A program made the translations under genes and the position numbers. This document shows positions 45,257-56,705 of a stretch of DNA of 64,000 bases, piece after piece (position 1 is the first letter of the stretch; each line of letters starts with the position of its first letter). The notes under the pieces were generated by a model. That model did not search any database, was not told the DNA's origin, and saw nothing but the letters and a program-made list of their open reading frames with translations. The stretch lies in the NCBI GenBank assembly GCA_016647705.1, contig CM028335.1, positions 12,731,905-12,795,904 of the forward strand, read 5' to 3'. The DNA comes from Eucommia ulmoides (lineage: Eukaryota; Streptophyta; Magnoliopsida; Garryales; Eucommiaceae).

Positions 45257-45880
45257 TTATTTTGGGCCAATATCGGTGATTGGTCTGAGATGGGATGAGG
45301 TCTTTTCTTGGGCAGGTACAGCTGTTGAATCGAGCTGGTTCTCCTGGCGGGCTGGGTCTTGGCTATTCGGGCTAGGCTCTTCCAGGAAGGTTAGCCCGGC
45401 TATAAAGTCATCCAAGACTCGTCTTTTGATGGCTATCCTTGGATGGTATTCAATATAGAATTGGCCGAACTCGAGACTATACTTCATCTGTCGGCCTAAG
45501 ATGTTCGGAAAGTGAAGAATCTGCCTTAAAGGCTGGTCAGTTAGAACTACAATCATGTGTGCTTAGAAATATTGCCTCAACTTTCTTGAAGCGATGAGTA
45601 GGGCATAAGTTTGCTTCTCAAATTGTGAGTATCACGTCTTCGCATCAGTAAGTACCCTGTTGGAGTAGCACATGGGGATCTGAACGGCCCCCTCTTCCCG
45701 AATAAGGGCGGCGCTCATAGTAATGTCCAAGGCAGAAATATATAAGAATAAATCTTCTCCATCCTTGGGAGTGCTCACAACGGTGCTGAGAAGAGATATG
45801 CCTTAAGCTCCTCGATGGCGGCTTTACACTTGTTCGTCCATTAAAAGGCTTTGTTACCTCTATGGACTTTAAAGAATAGA
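45257..45880 (-). pseudogene. RNase H region of the Tat element
   Basis: 45556-45257 reads IVVLTDQPLRQILHFPNILG, then KYSLEFGQFYIEYHPRIAIK, the usual end of the gypsy RNase H followed by the linker LDDFIAGLT. Upstream (45560-45880) only broken pieces remain. Confidence 0.75.
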
Positions 45881-45889
45881 AGGCACTTC

Positions 45890-46445
45890 TCAGAAGAGCA
45901 TGGAATAAATCAATTCAGGGCAGCCAACCTTCCAGTGAGCATCTGGACTTCTTTTTTTTGTCCGAGAAAAGACCATTCTGAGAATGGCACTTATTTGGTC
46001 AAGATTGACATCAATGCCTCCCGGGAAGACGATGTAGCCTAGAAACTTCCCTGCTGAGACCCCAAAGATATATTTGGTAGGATTTAGCTTTATCCAATGG
46101 GTTATGAGCTTGTCAAAACAGTTCTGGAGATGGGCGATATGGTCGGACACCTTGGTGCTCTTCACGATCATATCATCTATGTATACTTTCATCGTCAAGT
46201 TGATCTCCTCCTTGAACATTTTGTTTAAGGCCAAAGGGAATGACCTTGTAACAGTAGGTGCCTTTGTCTGTGATGAACAAGGTCTTGCTTTTGTCTAGCG
46301 AGAATATAGGTATTTGGTTATAACGGGCGTAAACGTCGAAAGAGTTTAGGAGCTCATGCCCTACCGTGGCATCTATAACAAGATCTATTCTATGCAAGGA
46401 AAAGAAATCTTTGAGGCCTGCCTTGTTGAGATCTTTGAAGTCCAC
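45890..46445 (-). pseudogene. Reverse transcriptase of the Tat element
   Basis: Two overlapping frames. 46445-46173 reads MDFKDLNKAGLKDFFSLHRI, then SFDVYARYNQI and TDKGTYCYKVIPFGL. 46234-45890 contains the catalytic YIDDMIVKS and LNPTKYIFGVSAGKFLGY. A frame break of a few bases lies in the overlap at 46173-46234. The catalytic Y-I-D-D is kept but the frame is not. Confidence 0.85.
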
Positions 46446-46925
46446 ACACAGACGTCATTTATTCCCAGCCTTGGGGGCGAGAATGATATTTGAAAGCCAA
46501 TCAGGGAATTTGACTTCCTCCACCATGGCCGAATTCACCAACTTGTTCATTTCTTGTTCGATAATTTTATGGTGCTTTGAGTGAAACTTTTTTCGCTTTT
46601 GTCTCATAAGGGGATGATGAGAATCGACGTGAAGACGGTTTATGGCTATGCTCGGATCTATCCCAGGAAACCCATCATAAAACCAAGCGAATACGTCATA
46701 GTTTTTCCTAAGAAGATCGGTGAGCTCTACTCACTGATCCATGCTGAGCTTAATGTCGATCCTGACCATTCTTCCCTCAATAGTGGGGTGGATGGACACC
46801 TCCAATAAATCTTCATGAAGCCAAAGACGGGGCTCCACATCACGAGATTTATCAATTGACACGATTTCTAGTTCAATAGAGGCAATGAGCTCTACCCTCC
46901 CATTCCCAGGCCCGGCCATTGATTG
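46446..46925 (-). other. Protease-RT linker of the Tat element
   Basis: Degenerate coding sequence between protease and RT. Minus-strand pieces such as 'MAGPGNGRVELIASIELEIV' (46919) and the pre-RT text near 46560 are visible, with frequent stops. Confidence 0.6.
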
Positions 46926-47354
46926 TTATTTCCTTTTTTCGAGCACCTTTCTGGTCCACGCCCAGACTGCTTCCTGATTTCCTCTCACTTCCGCAACCCC
47001 ATTGTTAGTGGAAAACTTCAGTATCTGGTAATAGAAAGAGTAGACGACCCTCAGAGCGGTTATGGTTGGGCGTCCCATGATGGTGTTGTAAGGAAAAGGT
47101 CTATCCATGATTAGGAACTTGGTCCATACCGTGGCCGACCTGGGCTTGGATCCAACCGTGACGAGCAAAAAATCCCATCCAACCGAGTTGACAACATCTC
47201 TGTCGAAATCGACGAAGGGAGAAGTGGTGGGCTGCATAAAGTTTGAATCCACTTTCATCTTGTCAAAGGCCCATTTGAAGATTATATCCACTGAACTTCC
47301 TCCGTCAACCAAAATTCTTCCCACCTTACAGTGGTTTATCAGAGCTGATATCAC
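46926..47354 (-). pseudogene. Aspartic protease of the Tat element
   Basis: Residues 12-22 carry the active-site text [14 protein letters not shown]. The end of the fold is [20 protein letters not shown]. It would cut the gag-pol polyprotein. The piece is open, but upstream and downstream frames are broken. Confidence 0.8.
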
Positions 47355-48102
47355 TAGGGCATCGTCATGAGGAGTATGTACGCCTTTGAGGCCATCCTTG
47401 CCGAAAGAGATGACGTTGTGCGTTTACCTCGTACACGTCTTGGTCGGCCCTCCTCTTCACCTTATACTCATATATCTTTCAAAAAGGGGGTGTTTCCTTT
47501 TCAAGGCCGAGTCCGCCGTGGTTCACATTTATCTTGTCATCCATATGATGGTCGTTATCGTGATTTGCCTTTTCTCTTCTGGGTGGATGTCGACTGCAGT
47601 TTCCTCTTCTCCTCTAGCCCTTGTGTTTATCTCGACGATTATTTTTCTCGGGCCCTCCATTTTCTCTGTGGACATAATACCGAGATATCCCCTTTTAATG
47701 AGCGCCTCAATTTCTTCTCTGAGCTAAAAACAATCTTCCGTTGAGTGACCTTGGTCACGATAGAAGTCATAAGGAAAGGGCAGGAGGGAAGAATCCTCTC
47801 CTAGAATTTTCAGTAAAGATAGTTGCAATGGACGCCGTCAGGGGAGTAAACCCTTGTTGAATCCCTAGGAGCGGAGAAGGCCTCCGATCCCCAGGAAAGG
47901 GTCCTAATTGCCCTTCGACCTGAACTCTGCGTGAACCCTGAGCTCTTCTCGGTGCTTTGTCTGATCTGCCCTTATTTTTCTGGACCCCTTCTCAGTCCTT
48001 TTTTACATTATCCCTTAGGTCGGCTTTGTAAAAACTTGTGCCCTTGTCTAAGGCGGCACGCAGATTTGGCCCGAGTCTCCAGCCTAAATCATAGGATATT
48101 CT
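47355..48102 (-). other. Gag C-terminal region of the Tat element (broken)
   Basis: Minus-strand coding-like, charged sequence without a long open frame. The zinc-knuckle region expected here is not clearly readable. Confidence 0.5.
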
Positions 48103-48534
48103 TCAGTGCCTTAACCCGTCAAAGAAAGTGTTCAGGGCGAACGACATCTGGGAGGTCTTCATCCTCCACAATCTATCTACATAGTCACCTATGTTTTCGC
48201 CAATCTCTTGCTGGAATGTAAGAATGTGGGTGACTGTTTTCGGCCTACGCCAAGAACAGCTAAACCTAGCCAATAAGAACTGCTCGAGATGAGTAAATGT
48301 TGATATTGAGGCCAGAGCCAATTTTTGGAACCAAGTGCGGGCCATATCGGATATGGTGAAAGGGAAGAATTTGCATCTTAATGCCACAGAAGCCATATGC
48401 ATGTCCATGAAGGAAACAAAAATGGAAAAGTGATCAATGGGATAAATGGTCCCATTATATGGCACCATAGGCAAACTGGAGAACCTGTAGCGCACCACCT
48501 CATCCACAATCCCATCAATAAAAAGGGACATCAC
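48103..48534 (-). pseudogene. Gag capsid domain of the Tat element
   Basis: Retrotrans_gag pattern: YNGTIYPIDHFSIFVSFMDM, then RCKFFPFTISDMARTWFQKL, then LTFQQEIGENIGDYVDRLWR and a final FFDGLRH. The N-terminal continuation lies beyond the solo LTR (50009-50239). Confidence 0.8.
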
Positions 48535-48702
48535 TCCAATAGGGAGCCTGGTTCCTTTCCCGAACTACGTATCTACAGAAGTGTTGCCTCCATCACAGCA
48601 AGGCGATGCTATCTATCAATCACGATGGACCATGTGCTCTGACCGAGTGACATGACTATGCTCCCTTCCCGGTTGGGATTCATAGCAATCCTCTGTCTAA
48701 CG

Positions 48703-49844
48703 TGTAATACCCCGAAAAATTATATTTTAAAAAATATATATTATTTTATATCAGTTTAATATTTTTGGAGGCGATTTTGTAAATTTGTGGTGTGCATATA
48801 TACTTCACAATTTTTGGAGTTAAATGTTACATTTATATTTTTGAAAATATTATTGTATATTTTGGGGATGTATGGTATAAATATATATTTGATAATTTTT
48901 GGGGAGATAAGTGTAATTATTGAGTTTAATATTAATTATCTTATAGTCGTGGGGTATCAAGTGTAATTTTTCAAAAAATATTAATAGGTAAGTAATTGGT
49001 TTGTGACCATGAAAAAAAAAAGATGAGGAAAAAAATGGACGGCCACAAATCTCTCATATATATATATGCATTATAGGAGGGCACGTGTATTTGGGGGTGG
49101 TGATATCAATAATAATAACTCTTAGCATTAAGTGATCATTTTATAATAAATTCTACATATATGTTGAGAAAAAATGGAAAACAAAAAAAAAAAAAAAGGT
49201 TTAGGCTCAGATTGTTAGAAAAAGAAAAAGGTGTCTCAAGTTACAGTACATTGGAATTGTGTTTTTGAACGAGAAAAAAACACATACCGATTATATTTCG
49301 GCTTTGGATTTCAGGTAGAATTTCTAACTCTTCTAATATTTGTATTTAATCTGTCTATTGGGTGATTTACGTTATTATTATCGGTAAATTATAGTTGTTA
49401 GTTCGCATAGAATAATTATGAATACGTGAAAATTTTGTCTATGTGCCTTATTTGTTGCATTAATTAAATACGCGCATTAGAAGGGTTGAAGTTCTATTAA
49501 GCGTTAGCTCACAACCCCATAATTTTGATTACAGGGCCGACGAGAGAAAAACGGTGACGGAAATTTTAGTTGAATTCCTATTTAAAATTGTAAATGTTGT
49601 ATTTATTATTCATCGATGTAAAATCGATTCGATAAATTGAGAAATTCTAAATTCGATAATTATAATTATCGCTGCCGCATTGTAAATTAAAATATTTTTA
49701 TAAAACGAACTATTAATTATTGGTTGCCATCGCATCATAAAATTTATCAGAGTTTATAGAATGAAAATTCGGTCAATCGATTTTTAGTGTTAATTCTCCA
49801 AAGGGAGAAACCAAGTGACGGCCCTGAGAAAGCGGGTCGTTACA
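48703..49844 (-). mobile_element. Solo LTR (1142 bp) inserted in the Tat gag
   Basis: Starts TGTAATACCCCGAAAAATTA and ends GCGGGTCGTTACA, perfectly inverted ends TGTAA/TTACA. Flanks are TAACG (left) and CAGCG (right), identical except for two transitions and probably a worn target duplication. The 'ccccgaaaa...gggtcgttaca' style is common in plant gypsy LTRs. No interior, so a solo LTR. Orientation is not established. Confidence 0.75.
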
Positions 49845-50008
49845 CAGCGACCCTATGAGGATGGCGATAAGGAATCCTAGGTAGTTGGATGAACTAAATC
49901 TCGTTCCCTTACGAGTTGATTACAAGGTCGATGCTGATATCTCAGAGCATAACCTTTGGAATAGATGACGCAATTTGATTCTTGGGGACGCTCATCTTTC
50001 TCTGCATT

Positions 50009-50239
50009 CTAGAGAATTGGTCCCTCCTGAACTGGGGCCGGTGGCAGGCGAGAAAGAAGGACTTGGAAATAGGATTGGAACTCGCCTAAGCGGCACTCTA
50101 GATTGTCAATCCGTGAAGCCTTTACGGCCCCAGATGTTTGTCCAACAAAATTACCTGAGGGTGAAGCTGATAGGCCCATCTGACCCGTAGTAGGTTTGGT
50201 TTTCTTCTTCGACAGATATGGGGACTGAACGCATAACAT
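50009..50239 (-). pseudogene. Gag N-terminal piece of the Tat element
   Basis: A 76-codon open piece (SGAVKASRIDNLECRLGEFQ) between the 5' leader and the solo LTR. Weak similarity by style only. Its position makes it the gag N-terminus. Confidence 0.5.
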
Positions 50240-50389
50240 CTGGCCTGGGAGCTCTTGACATTTCTCTTATTGGGTTGCTATTCACTGCGGGTCTTGATCT
50301 CTACGTCGAATGATTTGTCTAGACCTTGTGATCATCAAGTTTTAGCCGAACAAGGAGTTGATGACCCAAGGAAAGCTTTTTAGCATGCT

Positions 50390-50408
50390 TCCCATAGACG
50401 GTGTCAAA
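50390..50408 (-). other. Primer-binding site of the Tat element
   Basis: Minus strand TTTGACACCGTCTATGGGA, next to the LTR end GCATCAACA. It is the diverged counterpart of TTTGGCGCCATCTGTGGG at 8604-8622. Confidence 0.65.
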
Positions 50409-50409
50409 C

Positions 50410-51212
50410 TGTTGATGCCAAATCTTAGTCAACACCAACGGTATAGTTTGGTTAGGGTGTTTTTGTCTTTATTCATCCAAAGATGAGCTACGAGTTGAAC
50501 TTGTACAAAGGATTAGCCGGGATGTATTCGGCGTGTCCCTTTTAGCAAGAGAGTAAGAGCTCAGGGGGAAATATAAATGTTCTAAATATGGAAAGTACTA
50601 GTCACGTCACATCACCTTTTACAACACTGTTCACCTTTCCTTATATAGGCAGTGGGTTGATTAGCGTTTGGAGGATTAGCGGCCTAAACAGGGATTAACA
50701 ACCTGAGCTTGGCGCTTGACCACTGCGGTGGCGCGTGGTGTCTGTACGGGCGTGTGGAGAGATTAAACTGGTGGGCTTGGGTTTTCTGGCCCCTAGTGTA
50801 GGGCCCATGAGTGGTGAGTGTATAGAAGCAGATTGATGGCCTAGCCCATGACACCAGGTGGATATTCACGTGACCAATTGAATAAGAAGTTCCCTTCCCT
50901 ACCCTTCTCGGTAGGCTGAGGACGGCCAGGGAAAATTGTTGTTGAGGAGCTTGTAAAAGAGAATTCTGAGATGGGGAATGCCGCCCTGGGATCATGGCCG
51001 AGATGGAGAAGAGATCCCCATCTCGGCGGAGGTTCTTCTCGGATGTAAGCTCCGGCGAATTCTTGGAGTGGCCGGTCTAAGCTAAGTCATGCCTCTGGCC
51101 AGCCGAATAATCATGCTTAAGTCATTCGCATAATTGGGTCCCGTTGGAAAGTTTATATGCACATGGCAATCTTTTATTGGATGCTTGGAGATGACCATTT
51201 TTACATTTATCA
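50410..51212 (-). mobile_element. 5' LTR (803 bp) of the Tat element
   Basis: Ends TGTTGATGCC (50410) and TTTATCA (51212). Pairs with 32720-33612. The text 'gttcacctttccttatataggcag' (50630-50653) aligns with 33028-33052. Confidence 0.85.
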
Positions 51213-51519
51213 ATAATAATAATAATAATTTAAAAAAAAAAAAAAAGAAGTTTGAATTATTTCAAAAGAGTAGGTTTAATTTTATGCTTAATAAATAATA
51301 ACAATAACATTTACGCCAAACAAAACCGATCCCCATACTTAAAATAAATCTATCATTAAACATTTTAAAAAGGCTTCTTCATTTATTTTTGTCTTCGGAG
51401 TGCACCAGCAAAAAATTATTTAGAAAATGAAAATTAAATACTAAAAAGTTAAGACAGAACCTTTTTTGATAAAAAATGAAATACTGAAAAAGAAAAAAAA
51501 AAGAAAGAAAAAAAAGTTT
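51213..51519. repeat. Duplicated segment, copy 3, right part
   Basis: Matches 11190-11565 (the (AAT)n tract, 'gaattatttcaaaagagtag', 'ttcatttatttttgtc'). Continues into the F-box gene. Confidence 0.8.
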
Positions 51520-52653
51520 TTATTGTGGCCGGTGGAAATGGGGTTCGATCCACGTACACTGTACTTGCTCTGCTAACTCACAGTATGCCAAGCCTCGACG
51601 ACCATCAAAAGAGTGATACTCCTTAGTAGACGGAGAATAGAACACCCCACTCTCCCCGAAGAACTTGGCCAAATACAGTTTGTTTTCCATTCCTCTTACA
51701 CCACTTTTTACACAAATAGACCCCCAATAACTGAGAAATAACATTTTGACCCCCAAACTTCCTACCTTCTTTTCCAATACACCACCATTCAAATCGTATT
51801 TCACCATTTCAATCCTCCCCACTTCAGAAATCACAAAAACACCCAACAACTCTCCTTCTTCTTCAACCATGAAGTATCTACAAACCCCCAACTTCAGAAA
51901 TGGCTTCCCACAAATCTTCCAACTAGTATTTTCGGTGTTGAATATTCCCATGTTTCCGTATCTTCCCAAAAAATACAACTTACCCTGACAAAAAATTGGA
52001 CAACAATCGGAGAATTCAAATTTCACATCGCTTGTCATTGTTGTTAAATAATCAATCCACTCATTCGCCTCCCCGTCGCCAAACCACATCATGCAACACC
52101 AGAAGTCATATAGGCAATAGTGAATTCCAACGACGAGACACTTTTTTGACTTGGGAGAAGGAGAAAAAGGCCATTCTCTGAAGACGTTTTCGTAGGGCAG
52201 ATCGGGGAGTTGGATTTTTTCCTTGGTGAAGGGATTGAAAAAGAATATGCTCTTGAGCCCACGTGACATGAGCACCCACCCGTTATTTGAGAAACATATT
52301 CGTGAATTTGACAATTCGGGGAAGTCCATTTCGTAGGTCGAATTTAAGATCGGATGAAACAATTTGCTACCACGCTTCCCCACCGTCAATAAACATGGTG
52401 ATTCAGATAACAGGGAATCCATTGGAGGAGGGAAGGGCGTAAATCCCGCGATTGGAGTGATTAGCCTCCAACTTCTACAAACGGCGTGAAATACGTTCAA
52501 ATCGCCAAGATAAAGGCGCGATATTATCAACCTTAAAATCTCTTGGGGCAGGTCGGACCACGACCTCTCTGTCTTCATTGACATATCATAATTCAATTCC
52601 GAAAATTCGGTAAACGAGATTGAGCTCATCTTATTCCCGAGAGAATGCATCAT
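51520..52653 (-). CDS. F-box/DUF295 protein (copy 3, intact)
   Basis: A 377-residue frame with the natural stop TAA at 51520-51522. Residues about 32-66 are the F-box (SWSDLPQEILRLIISRLYLG, HAVCRSWR), which would bind SKP1 in an SCF ubiquitin ligase. The rest is DUF295: FFFNPFTKEKIQLPDLPYEN, CPIFCQGKLYFLGRYGNMGI, then GVFYSPSTKEYHSFDGRRGL and a WIEPHFHRPQ end. It is closely related to the 11322 gene with in-frame indels only. The open frame continues upstream to 52779 but those residues are intron. A splice acceptor (ATTACTGCAG) ends at 52657 and the first ATG after it is at 52653, with a second candidate at 52629. The gene sits right beside a large Tat element (its downstream flank ends at 51213), yet the frame is unbroken, which suggests it still works or was disrupted only recently. 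Confidence 0.85.
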   Translation of the reverse strand: MMHSLGNKMSSISFTEFSELNYDMSMKTERSWSDLPQEILRLIISRLYLGDLNVFHAVCRSWRLITPIAGFTPFPPPMDSLLSESPCLLTVGKRGSKLFHPILNSTYEMDFPELSNSRICFSNNGWVLMSRGLKSIFFFNPFTKEKIQLPDLPYENVFREWPFSPSPKSKKCLVVGIHYCLYDFWCCMMWFGDGEANEWIDYLTTMTSDVKFEFSDCCPIFCQGKLYFLGRYGNMGIFNTENTSWKICGKPFLKLGVCRYFMVEEEGELLGVFVISEVGRIEMVKYDLNGGVLEKKVGSLGVKMLFLSYWGSICVKSGVRGMENKLYLAKFFGESGVFYSPSTKEYHSFDGRRGLAYCELAEQVQCTWIEPHFHRPQ

Positions 52654-52656
52654 TCT

Positions 52657-53999
52657 CTGCAGTAATAAAAAAAACATTAAGAACAGATCAAATCCAAATT
52701 TAAAAATGAAAATCAACTCGTACGAATTATATAGGTTGAGAGTGGCAGATAAAGAACTAGCGAAAAAGTAAAAATACAAAACATATAACCATTCCCGAAA
52801 AATGTCAATTTTTTAATTGTTAAATTATATATTATTCTCGCATTTGCTTCTTAATTCCCTCTACAATAAGTATCGAATTGATTTTTTCTAATACAGATTA
52901 ATGAAGAATTTATATTCCCAAATCACAAAAACTACCCAAATCAGTAGCAAACCCTAAACCAATAGTAAAAAAGCACCCCAAAATCATGCAACAATCCCTC
53001 AATCTTAAACCTAATTCCCAAAATCAAAATAATTTAACAAGAGAACATATTCTTATGCATGAAACAAGAAAATCACAGTAGTAGGTAATGGAGTTTGATT
53101 TTGTACTTGACTTGCCCTATATCCATTTCAATATAAATATGAATGAAGAATTCATATTCACAAATCACAAAAGCCACAGACTAATATAAATATAAACTAA
53201 TGATTAATCAAGCATCCCGAATCTTAAACCCTAAACTCATCAAATTAATCAATAATATTAAACCTAATTTAATGAATCCTCAAATCACCATACTTTTAGC
53301 AAGAGAATACATTCATAAAATTGAAAAAAACCAGAAGAAGCAATTAACGTAGGATATAGAGAGTAATAACGAAGAACCTTAGCAAATAGAGAAAATTGGA
53401 GTGCGTGCGAACTTGCGACTCAGGGAAGAAGAGGGTTTTAAGAAAGAAAATTTTGATTTTTTTTTTTTTTGAAAAACAATAGCCGATGACATCTATTTGA
53501 TATCATCTCCATCAATTTAATAATGTGAAAAAATTAAGATACAGGATGGGTGTCAACGTGAACCTTGAGTTTTGTCAAATTGTATATTTAATTTATTAAA
53601 TTTTATTGAAAAATAAAAAACGTGAATAATTTTTGATGAAAAATAGATCTTTCTCAATACCAAAATCGACTTGCTTGGCAAAATGATAACATCAACTGTC
53701 GGCACAGATTTACGCTTAAAGCACAAATCAAATAATATGTGAAGAGTCTGTCGATGATTGCTAGTAACATGAACTAATTAAATTTCTTATGAAATTCCAT
53801 CATTCTTTCAATCAAAAGTCCACCTACAATTGCTCATAACATCAACTATATGAATTTAATATGAAATCCGATCGTTATTTCAATCAATTCTCACAGATCT
53901 AAAATAAAATCACCTCATAGCATAATTCATAAATTCAAGGAACAACGAAAAAAATGAAGGAGACGAAGCAGACAAATAACAATAGGAACATATACTCAC
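52657..53999 (-). promoter_or_regulatory. Predicted leader intron of F-box copy 3
   Basis: Donor GGATCG|GTGAGTATAT at 54000/53999 and acceptor CTGCAG at 52662-52657 (minus strand). Both ends have counterparts at the 23674 locus (donor) and the 11322 locus (acceptor). It contains matches to arms A and B and a partial MITE at 53530-53690. Confidence 0.4.
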
Positions 54000-54130
54000 C
54001 GATCCTTTTCGATCTACAAAATAATCGATCGATAGCACTGCGCCGTCTCAACAGAATCACAAAACCTTCATCGAACTACCAAAACGAAGCCCCTAAAAGC
54101 CACACAACTATACATAAATAGAGAGAGAGG
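54000..54130 (-). promoter_or_regulatory. Predicted non-coding leader exon of F-box copy 3
   Basis: Minus-strand counterpart of 21198-21324. The text 'gtagatcgaaaaggatcg' ends at the donor, and the CT-rich 'ctctctctatttatgtatag' lies upstream. Left (transcription start) end not determined. Confidence 0.4.
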
Positions 54131-54299
54131 TCGTAGCTAAAGGCGGCGAGATCAGATCAGATATGTCGTTGAGGGAATATCGGACGGAGATTTGGCTGGT
54201 TGAAAACTTCAACAACAGGAGAGGTGGGTCGGAGTGTTGCGGATTCCGCTGTGAGGATAAGGACGATGATGAACAGTTCATTTGCTGTAGAGATGAGAG

Positions 54300-54575
54300 T
54301 TGATTTTGCCAGATTACCCTTTTAACTTTTAAATATTTTCTAATTTATCCCATTAAATTAATAGAATCTGATTTATTTAATATGAAGGGTATAAATGTTA
54401 TTTAACAATATTTAACATATTTTTGTTAACTTTACCCGTTGACCGTTAGAGTTAACTAAAAATTTATCTTTCTCATTGTAGTCCACAACCACATGAGAGA
54501 TAAGTGGTGGTGAAAATATCATTGGGACAAAATGCAAAACGACTTAATCATAGATAATAAAATATAATAACCTTT
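54300..54575. repeat. GGGTTAAT-family terminal repeat, degenerate
   Basis: Words 'gaagggtataaatg', 'gaccgttagagttaac' and 'gagataagtggtg' in the order of the right end of the 30649-32699 element. Single, unpaired. Confidence 0.55.
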
Positions 54576-54577
54576 AT

Positions 54578-54922
54578 ATTTTTTTGTCTCTAAGATACAG
54601 GGTGAGTGTCTACATAGACTTTGGCCTTTGTCAAATTGTACATTTAATTTCTTAAATTTTATATTTGTTTACTCCCAAAAATATTAAAAACGTTAATGGT
54701 TTTTGACGAAAAATAGATCGTTCTCCACCCATGTCCTTCTAATAAAAATATTTTTATCATTTCGTCATTCTCAACACGCGCTGAATACAACATATTTTCT
54801 GTTCAAAATCATTAACAATGATTTTTATTTTGTAGAATTAAAATAAATATAAAATTGGAGGATTAAATGTATAGTTTGACAAATCTCGGGTTCACGTAAA
54901 AACTCTTTAGGGGCAAAAAGTA
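54578..54922. mobile_element. MITE-like element, 'TTTTTGTCTCTAAG' family
   Basis: Left end 'tttttgtctctaagatacag', right end 'ctctttaggggcaaaaagta' (inverted). The interior text 'gacgaaaaatagatcgttct' is shared with 15928-16375. A (TA)n microsatellite follows at 54921-54941. Confidence 0.65.
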
Positions 54923-56705
54923 TATATATATATATATATACAGCTCATTTACATTCACAGCCGTTAGATGTCTCAGGATATTCGTAACCGTTGGATTACT
55001 TTTATATACAACATCTACATACATACATATATATATATACACACACAAACAGTGGCTGCATTTACTTCTTAGCCTACTTTTGAGAGTTTCAAGATCATAG
55101 CCCCTGTTGTTCAGCGTGTTGCTTCTTCTCCGCCGAATACGTCGCCTCCAATCCGTGCGTTCATCTTCTTCTCCGCCGAATTTGTGTCGCATCCATAATC
55201 GTAGACTTACTCTCTCTGTCTCTGCCGAATTTGTGTTGCCTCACCCTCTCACCCGTCTCACTCTCTCTGTCTCTGCTTTACCCTCACTCTCACCCGATCT
55301 TCCTCCATCGCCGATCTTCTGCCATCGCCATCCCAGTCGCTCGCCGTCGCCATCTCTGTCGCCCTTCGCGTCCCCAGCCGTCGCCGCCATCGCCTTCACA
55401 TCCCCAGCCATTGCCGAAATCGAAATGGCCAGATCTCACCCTCCCTTGCGAAGACGACGGCGACGATCCGTCTTCCGTTAGTTCTCCACTCTATCTCCAG
55501 GTGCGTCTCTGTTTTTCCATTTCATCAATTTCTATTTCGAAACCATTCTCCCTCATCTCTCTCGCTCTTGCTCATCTGATTTAGGGTTTTGATCTGAAAA
55601 TTAGATAACCATCAGAGAAGACGACCTCCCTCCCTCCCTTGCGAAGACGACAGCGACGATCACTCGAGACCTGGAGACCGATTGCCCCATGGACGTCTTC
55701 CGTTAGCATCAAGTTCCCCACTCTATCTCCAGGTACGTTTCTCCATTTCTCTTTGGATTTTGGGTTAGCATCAAGTTCCCCATTCTATTTTGAAACCCTT
55801 AAAATTGAAACATTTCATCAATTTCTATTTCGAAACCATTCTCCCTCCCTTTATGACGACGGTGCATAGGTGGTCGTCGGTGTTCGGCGAGGACGGTGAA
55901 GGTCACCGATGGTCGCATTCATCTATTCACCCCTAATCATAGGTACTCTCCTCTCTCTTGCTCTTGCTCATCTGATTTGGGGTTAGGGTTGAAATTAGAT
56001 AACCATCTCTCTATCTCTCTCAATTTGGGGTTAGGGTTGATTTATTGTTACAAGCAGTACACGAGGTATGCCTCCTATCCTCACTTTCTGTTCATGTTCC
56101 TGATTTTATGGAATTTATGGAATCTGTTATACAATTGATTGATGGAATCTTGCCTAAAGGTAGATTTTTATCAATTTATGGTTGTTTGTGTTTTGTTGAT
56201 TCCTGTTCTTCTTGTGCTGAGTTGAGGTGGAGGGGGGATTCCTGTTGGTTTACATTTGAACAATGAACACAATTACCTTTACTATTATTCATCCTTCCTC
56301 TTGAATACCTTTACTATTTTGTATCCCATTAAATACCTTTACTGTTGTTTACCAAAAAATAGTTTAAAGAGGTGAGTAAATGTAATGATATTGTTTTGTT
56401 GAAATTCCAATGAAAAATATATGAATGAACATTCAAGAGACAGAAAATAGAATCGCTTGATCTTATTTCAGGCCAATATATATATATATATATAAAGAAA
56501 AAAGAAAAAAAAAAGAAAAGAAAAGAAGAGTTCAATCATTGAAATTCCAAATATAATATATATTAAGCATTATTATTGCGACATTTTGACGGATACCCTA
56601 AATGTACGCTCTCTTTTTAATCTAAATCAACATTTCTTGATTTTTATTCTGAAAAATATGATTTAATTTTAGTGTTCCCACTGTTTGTTTGATTAATATG
56701 CGCAG
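54923..56705. other. Low-complexity, CT-rich region; no firm gene
   Basis: Contains TA and CA microsatellites (54921-55050), then C/T-rich leader-like sequence. A 40-70 bp text 'ctcccttgcgaagacgac(g/a)gcgacgat' occurs twice (55440 and 55636), each followed by 'ccactctatctccag|gt(g/a)cgt', which resembles a duplicated exon end with splice donor. The frames in it differ between phases and give Ser/Pro/Arg-rich strings, so I do not call a protein. It may be the 5' part of the gene whose exons follow at 56706. Confidence 0.4.

Larger units (their letters stand above)
32720..51212 (-). mobile_element. Tat-lineage Ty3/gypsy retrotransposon, 18.5 kb with nested insertions
   Basis: The LTRs at both ends (32720-33612 and 50410-51212) are related along their length but clearly diverged, by my eye roughly 85-88 percent identical. 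The 5 bp ATAAT flanks both ends (32715-32719 and 51213-51217), although it lies in an AAT repeat. Minus-strand order: 5' LTR, primer site, gag, protease, RT, RNase H, a second RNase H-like domain, integrase, antisense ORF, polypurine tract, 3' LTR. Removing the 37571-43392 and 48703-49844 insertions leaves about 11.5 kb, a normal Tat size. All genes are broken. It splits copy 3 of the F-box segment. Confidence 0.85.

Noticed and set aside
44084..47727. Several plus-strand frames of 70-125 codons
   Set aside because: All lie opposite the minus-strand gag-pol of the Tat element and carry no recognisable motif.
52654..52779. N-terminal hydrophobic extension of the 51520 frame (a possible signal anchor)
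   Set aside because: A good splice acceptor (poly-T, CTGCAG) lies between it and the F-box part, and the related 11322 gene has no such extension.
54163..54303. A 46-codon plus-strand frame starting MSLREYRTEIW with several Cys
   Set aside because: It lies opposite the predicted leader exon, and the matching region at 21110 lacks the ATG and the frame, so it is not conserved.
55107..55584. Ser/Pro/Arg-rich frames that could suggest a splicing-type or transit-peptide protein
   Set aside because: Two phases are open at once over C/T-rich repeats, and the composition explains the residues. No domain can be read.
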